From the NCBI GenBank assembly GCA_000435675.1, contig FR895136.1, forward strand, positions 10,587 through 74,586: a stretch of 64,000 nucleotides of DNA, read 5' to 3'. Below the pieces are notes generated by a model. It made no database searches and was not told the origin of the DNA. It saw nothing but the letters and a program-made list of their open reading frames with translations. This document shows, in pieces, positions 61,803 to 64,000 of the stretch (position 1 is its first letter; the number at the start of each line of letters is the position of its first letter). The stretch comes from Eggerthella sp. CAG:298 (GTDB taxonomy: Bacteria; Actinomycetota; Coriobacteriia; Coriobacteriales; Eggerthellaceae). The position numbers and the translations under genes were made by a program.

Positions 61803-63953
61803 ATGAGCTTTCGTAAGACAGGTGCCCGCTTGGCATCGTCGCTTTCCACCTGGGGGCTGAAGACCCTTGCCCATCGTCCGGCAGCGAACATGCCGGGCAA
61901 GATCGCACTCAAGATCGACCCCGATATCATCTCCGAAGAGATGAGCAAGATCGCGGAGGGCTCGATCGTGGTAGTGGGCACGAACGGAAAGACCACCGTA
62001 ACCAATATGATCGCCGATGTGATCGAAGCAAGCGGCAAGACCGTCGCATGCAATCGCACGGGCGCGAACATGGCTTATGGCGTGGCGGCTACACTCTTGC
62101 AGACCGAGCCGGCAGACTGGGGCGTGTTCGAATCCGACGAGCTTTGGCTTGCGCGCATCTTGCCGCAGGTGAAAGCCACCTATGTGGTGTTGTTGAACCT
62201 CTTTCGCGACCAGCTCGACCGCTGTGGCGAGATCGACCGCGTACAGGATGCCATTATCTCAGGGCTTGAGCATTCGCCCGAATCCGCGCTCATCTATAAC
62301 GCCGACGATCCTCTGTGCGCGATCATCGCTGAGAAGGTCGAGAACAAGACGATCGCCTTCGGTGTGAGCGAAGACATGCATCTCGCGCAGAACACCGTTG
62401 CCGATGCGCAGATGTGCCAGCGTTGTTCAGGTATGTTCACCTACGATTATCGCCAGTACGGGCAGCTCGGTACCTATCACTGCGAAAACTGCGGCTTTGC
62501 GCGTCCCAAATTGGATGTTCATGCGCATAATGTGACCTTCGATGGCGGCATCACCTACGCGATCACCGATACGATCGATTCTACGCAGGCCACCATACGC
62601 CTCGCGCAGTCCGGTCCTTACATGGTTTACAACACGCTTGCGGTATGGACCTGCACGCATAAGCTCGGTATCGATAACGAGACCATTCAGGAATGTGTGA
62701 GCACTTTCGATCCACAGAATGGGCGCTTGCAGCACCTTGCGATCGAGGGGCGTCCACTGCTTCTGAACCTTGCGAAGAACCCCACTGGATTCAATCAGAA
62801 CTTGAAGATCATTACTGCTGACCCAGGCAAGAAAGTGGTAGCGTTCTTCATCAACGACAATGAAGCGGATGGGCACGATATCTCATGGATCTGGGACTGC
62901 GATTTCGAAGAGCTCGCAAGCCAGCCGGAGCTCGTGGTCTATGCCGGCGGCACACGCAAGAACGATTTGCAACTGCGCCTGAAATATGCCGGTATCCAGG
63001 CACGACTCATCAACAGCGTGAACGATATGGTCGATACCGCCCTCGACATGCCCGCCGATTGGAACATGTACGCGATCGCGAACTACACGGCGTTGCCTGC
63101 GGTGCGCGCCGCATTGATGGAGCGCGCTGATAGCGCTGAGGTCGCGACCCCACGCGAAGGCAAACTCAGCGTTACTCCTGCAGTCATAGCGAACACGATC
63201 CCGCCTATCCAACAGGAGCCGCTGCGCATCGTGCATCTCTTCCCCGATCTGCTCAACCTCTACGGAGATGGGGGTAATCTGAAAGTGCTCATGCAGCGTT
63301 GCGCTTGGCGTGGAATCCCTGCTCAGCTAGAGCAGATTCACTACGGCGACGAGTTCGACATTTCGGAAGCCGATATCGTGTTCATGGGCGGCGGTCCCGA
63401 CCGCGAACAGCATCTTGCCTCACAGGAGATCTTGAAGAACAAAGAGCAGCTTGCCACCTACGTCGAAGATGGTGGTGTGCTGCTCGCCATCTGCGGTGGG
63501 TATCAAATTCTAGGCAAGAACTGGCTGATGGGCGATGAGATCGTTGAAGGGCTTTCGATCATCGATGCCGAGACCAAGCGCGCGAACAAAGGCTTCGATC
63601 GCTTGATCGAGAATATCGCGCTCGTCTCCCCTATCGCCTCGCACCCCGTGATCGGCTACGAGAATCACGCAGGACGCACGCATCTCGGCGAAGGTCTTGA
63701 GCCGTTCGGTCAGGTAGTCTCAACGACTGGGCACGGCAACAACGACACATCAGGTGCCGATGGCGTGCGTTACAAGAACGTGATCGGGTCTTACTTGCAT
63801 GGGCCGCTTTTAGGGAAGAACCCCGAAGTTGCCGATTGGCTCATCGTAACTGCGCTCTCACGCAAGTTCGACCAACCAGTGAAGCTCGAAGTGCTCGACG
63901 ACACCGTTGAGCTGAACGCTAACGATTTCATGGCAGCTCGATTGATCAAGTAA
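61803..63953 (+). CDS. MurT-GatD fusion, lipid II isoglutaminyl synthase
   Basis: A 716-residue single chain. Residues 1-440 are MurT: GTNGKTT (59-65), a zinc ribbon with C205, C208, C227 and C230, the NDNEADGHDISWIWD motif near 351, and the MurT C-terminal domain. After a linker (445-472), residues 473-716 are GatD: nucleophile C564 (LLAICGGYQILG) and His666 (GSYLHGP). The enzyme amidates the D-Glu of lipid II with glutamine. In staphylococci and streptococci these are two proteins. All catalytic residues that I can place are kept. The start is near GAGTGAGGAGCGAGC. Confidence 0.92.
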   Translation: MSFRKTGARLASSLSTWGLKTLAHRPAANMPGKIALKIDPDIISEEMSKIAEGSIVVVGTNGKTTVTNMIADVIEASGKTVACNRTGANMAYGVAATLLQTEPADWGVFESDELWLARILPQVKATYVVLLNLFRDQLDRCGEIDRVQDAIISGLEHSPESALIYNADDPLCAIIAEKVENKTIAFGVSEDMHLAQNTVADAQMCQRCSGMFTYDYRQYGQLGTYHCENCGFARPKLDVHAHNVTFDGGITYAITDTIDSTQATIRLAQSGPYMVYNTLAVWTCTHKLGIDNETIQECVSTFDPQNGRLQHLAIEGRPLLLNLAKNPTGFNQNLKIITADPGKKVVAFFINDNEADGHDISWIWDCDFEELASQPELVVYAGGTRKNDLQLRLKYAGIQARLINSVNDMVDTALDMPADWNMYAIANYTALPAVRAALMERADSAEVATPREGKLSVTPAVIANTIPPIQQEPLRIVHLFPDLLNLYGDGGNLKVLMQRCAWRGIPAQLEQIHYGDEFDISEADIVFMGGGPDREQHLASQEILKNKEQLATYVEDGGVLLAICGGYQILGKNWLMGDEIVEGLSIIDAETKRANKGFDRLIENIALVSPIASHPVIGYENHAGRTHLGEGLEPFGQVVSTTGHGNNDTSGADGVRYKNVIGSYLHGPLLGKNPEVADWLIVTALSRKFDQPVKLEVLDDTVELNANDFMAARLIK

Positions 63954-64000
63954 GCTGCGCCTATCAAGGCAAGCAGCACGCCCAAGGGGCACTTGTAATT

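Overview
The window looks like the chromosome of an anaerobic Actinomycetota of class Coriobacteriia, probably family Eggerthellaceae. This is an inference from protein styles: two class III CoA-transferases, a type III glutamine synthetase, rubrerythrin and ferritin, a fused MurT-GatD, and moderately GC-rich DNA with AT-rich promoters. Most genes are on the minus strand, have clear Shine-Dalgarno sites and sit in short operons. I see no CRISPR array, transposase, integrase or rRNA.

Layout. 1-0.74 kb: the 3' part of a sensor histidine kinase. 1.07-9.4 kb: an accessory-looking catabolic region read leftwards, with biotin transporter bioY, a LysR regulator, a promoter region with nested inverted repeats, an SDR oxidoreductase, a zinc alcohol dehydrogenase, two adjacent CaiB/BaiF CoA-transferases and a 9-TM membrane protein. 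Each unit ends in its own terminator. 9.6-17.8 kb: mntP (+), then the housekeeping operon tilS-maf-hpt-ftsH-folP/folK-birA (-). 17.9-22.7 kb: a 4-TM membrane protein, ferritin, a TetR regulator, HAD phosphatase and aminotransferase, tRNA-Leu(CAA) and a prepilin peptidase. 23-28.7 kb: class I aldolase; a set of envelope or stress-like proteins (TM2, PRC-barrel, YtxH-like, a free-standing cyanophycin-synthetase-N-like domain, a TM anchor protein); serS. 28.9-35 kb: pyridoxamine kinase, aldo/keto reductase, acyltransferase, M18 aminopeptidase, rubrerythrin. 35.3-38.4 kb: Sir2 deacylase, an orphan solute-binding lipoprotein, a TrpR-like regulator, ilvE. 38.5-47.5 kb: nitrogen assimilation (type III glutamine synthetase, gltD, gltB) plus a decapitated second glutamine synthetase. 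48.4-49.3 kb: rplM-rpsI. 49.6-55 kb: aspartate-family amino-acid genes metA, metY, hom, lysA. 55-64 kb: an MMPL exporter with a secreted coil-repeat partner, rlmH, an LCP cell-wall ligase, a Cys-rich protein, and the MurT-GatD fusion.

How the parts connect. Glutamine synthetase with GltBD forms the GS-GOGAT cycle, and IlvE uses the glutamate made. Hom, MetA and MetY lead from aspartate semialdehyde to homocysteine; LysA makes lysine from diaminopimelate. MurT-GatD and the LCP protein act on the cell wall. Rubrerythrin and ferritin fit an anaerobe handling peroxide and iron.

The least explained material is the CoA-transferase cluster with its nested palindromic control region, and several families of small inverted-repeat elements lying just after stop codons. 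One 43-nt repeat segment sits exactly at the breakpoint of the truncated glutamine synthetase.
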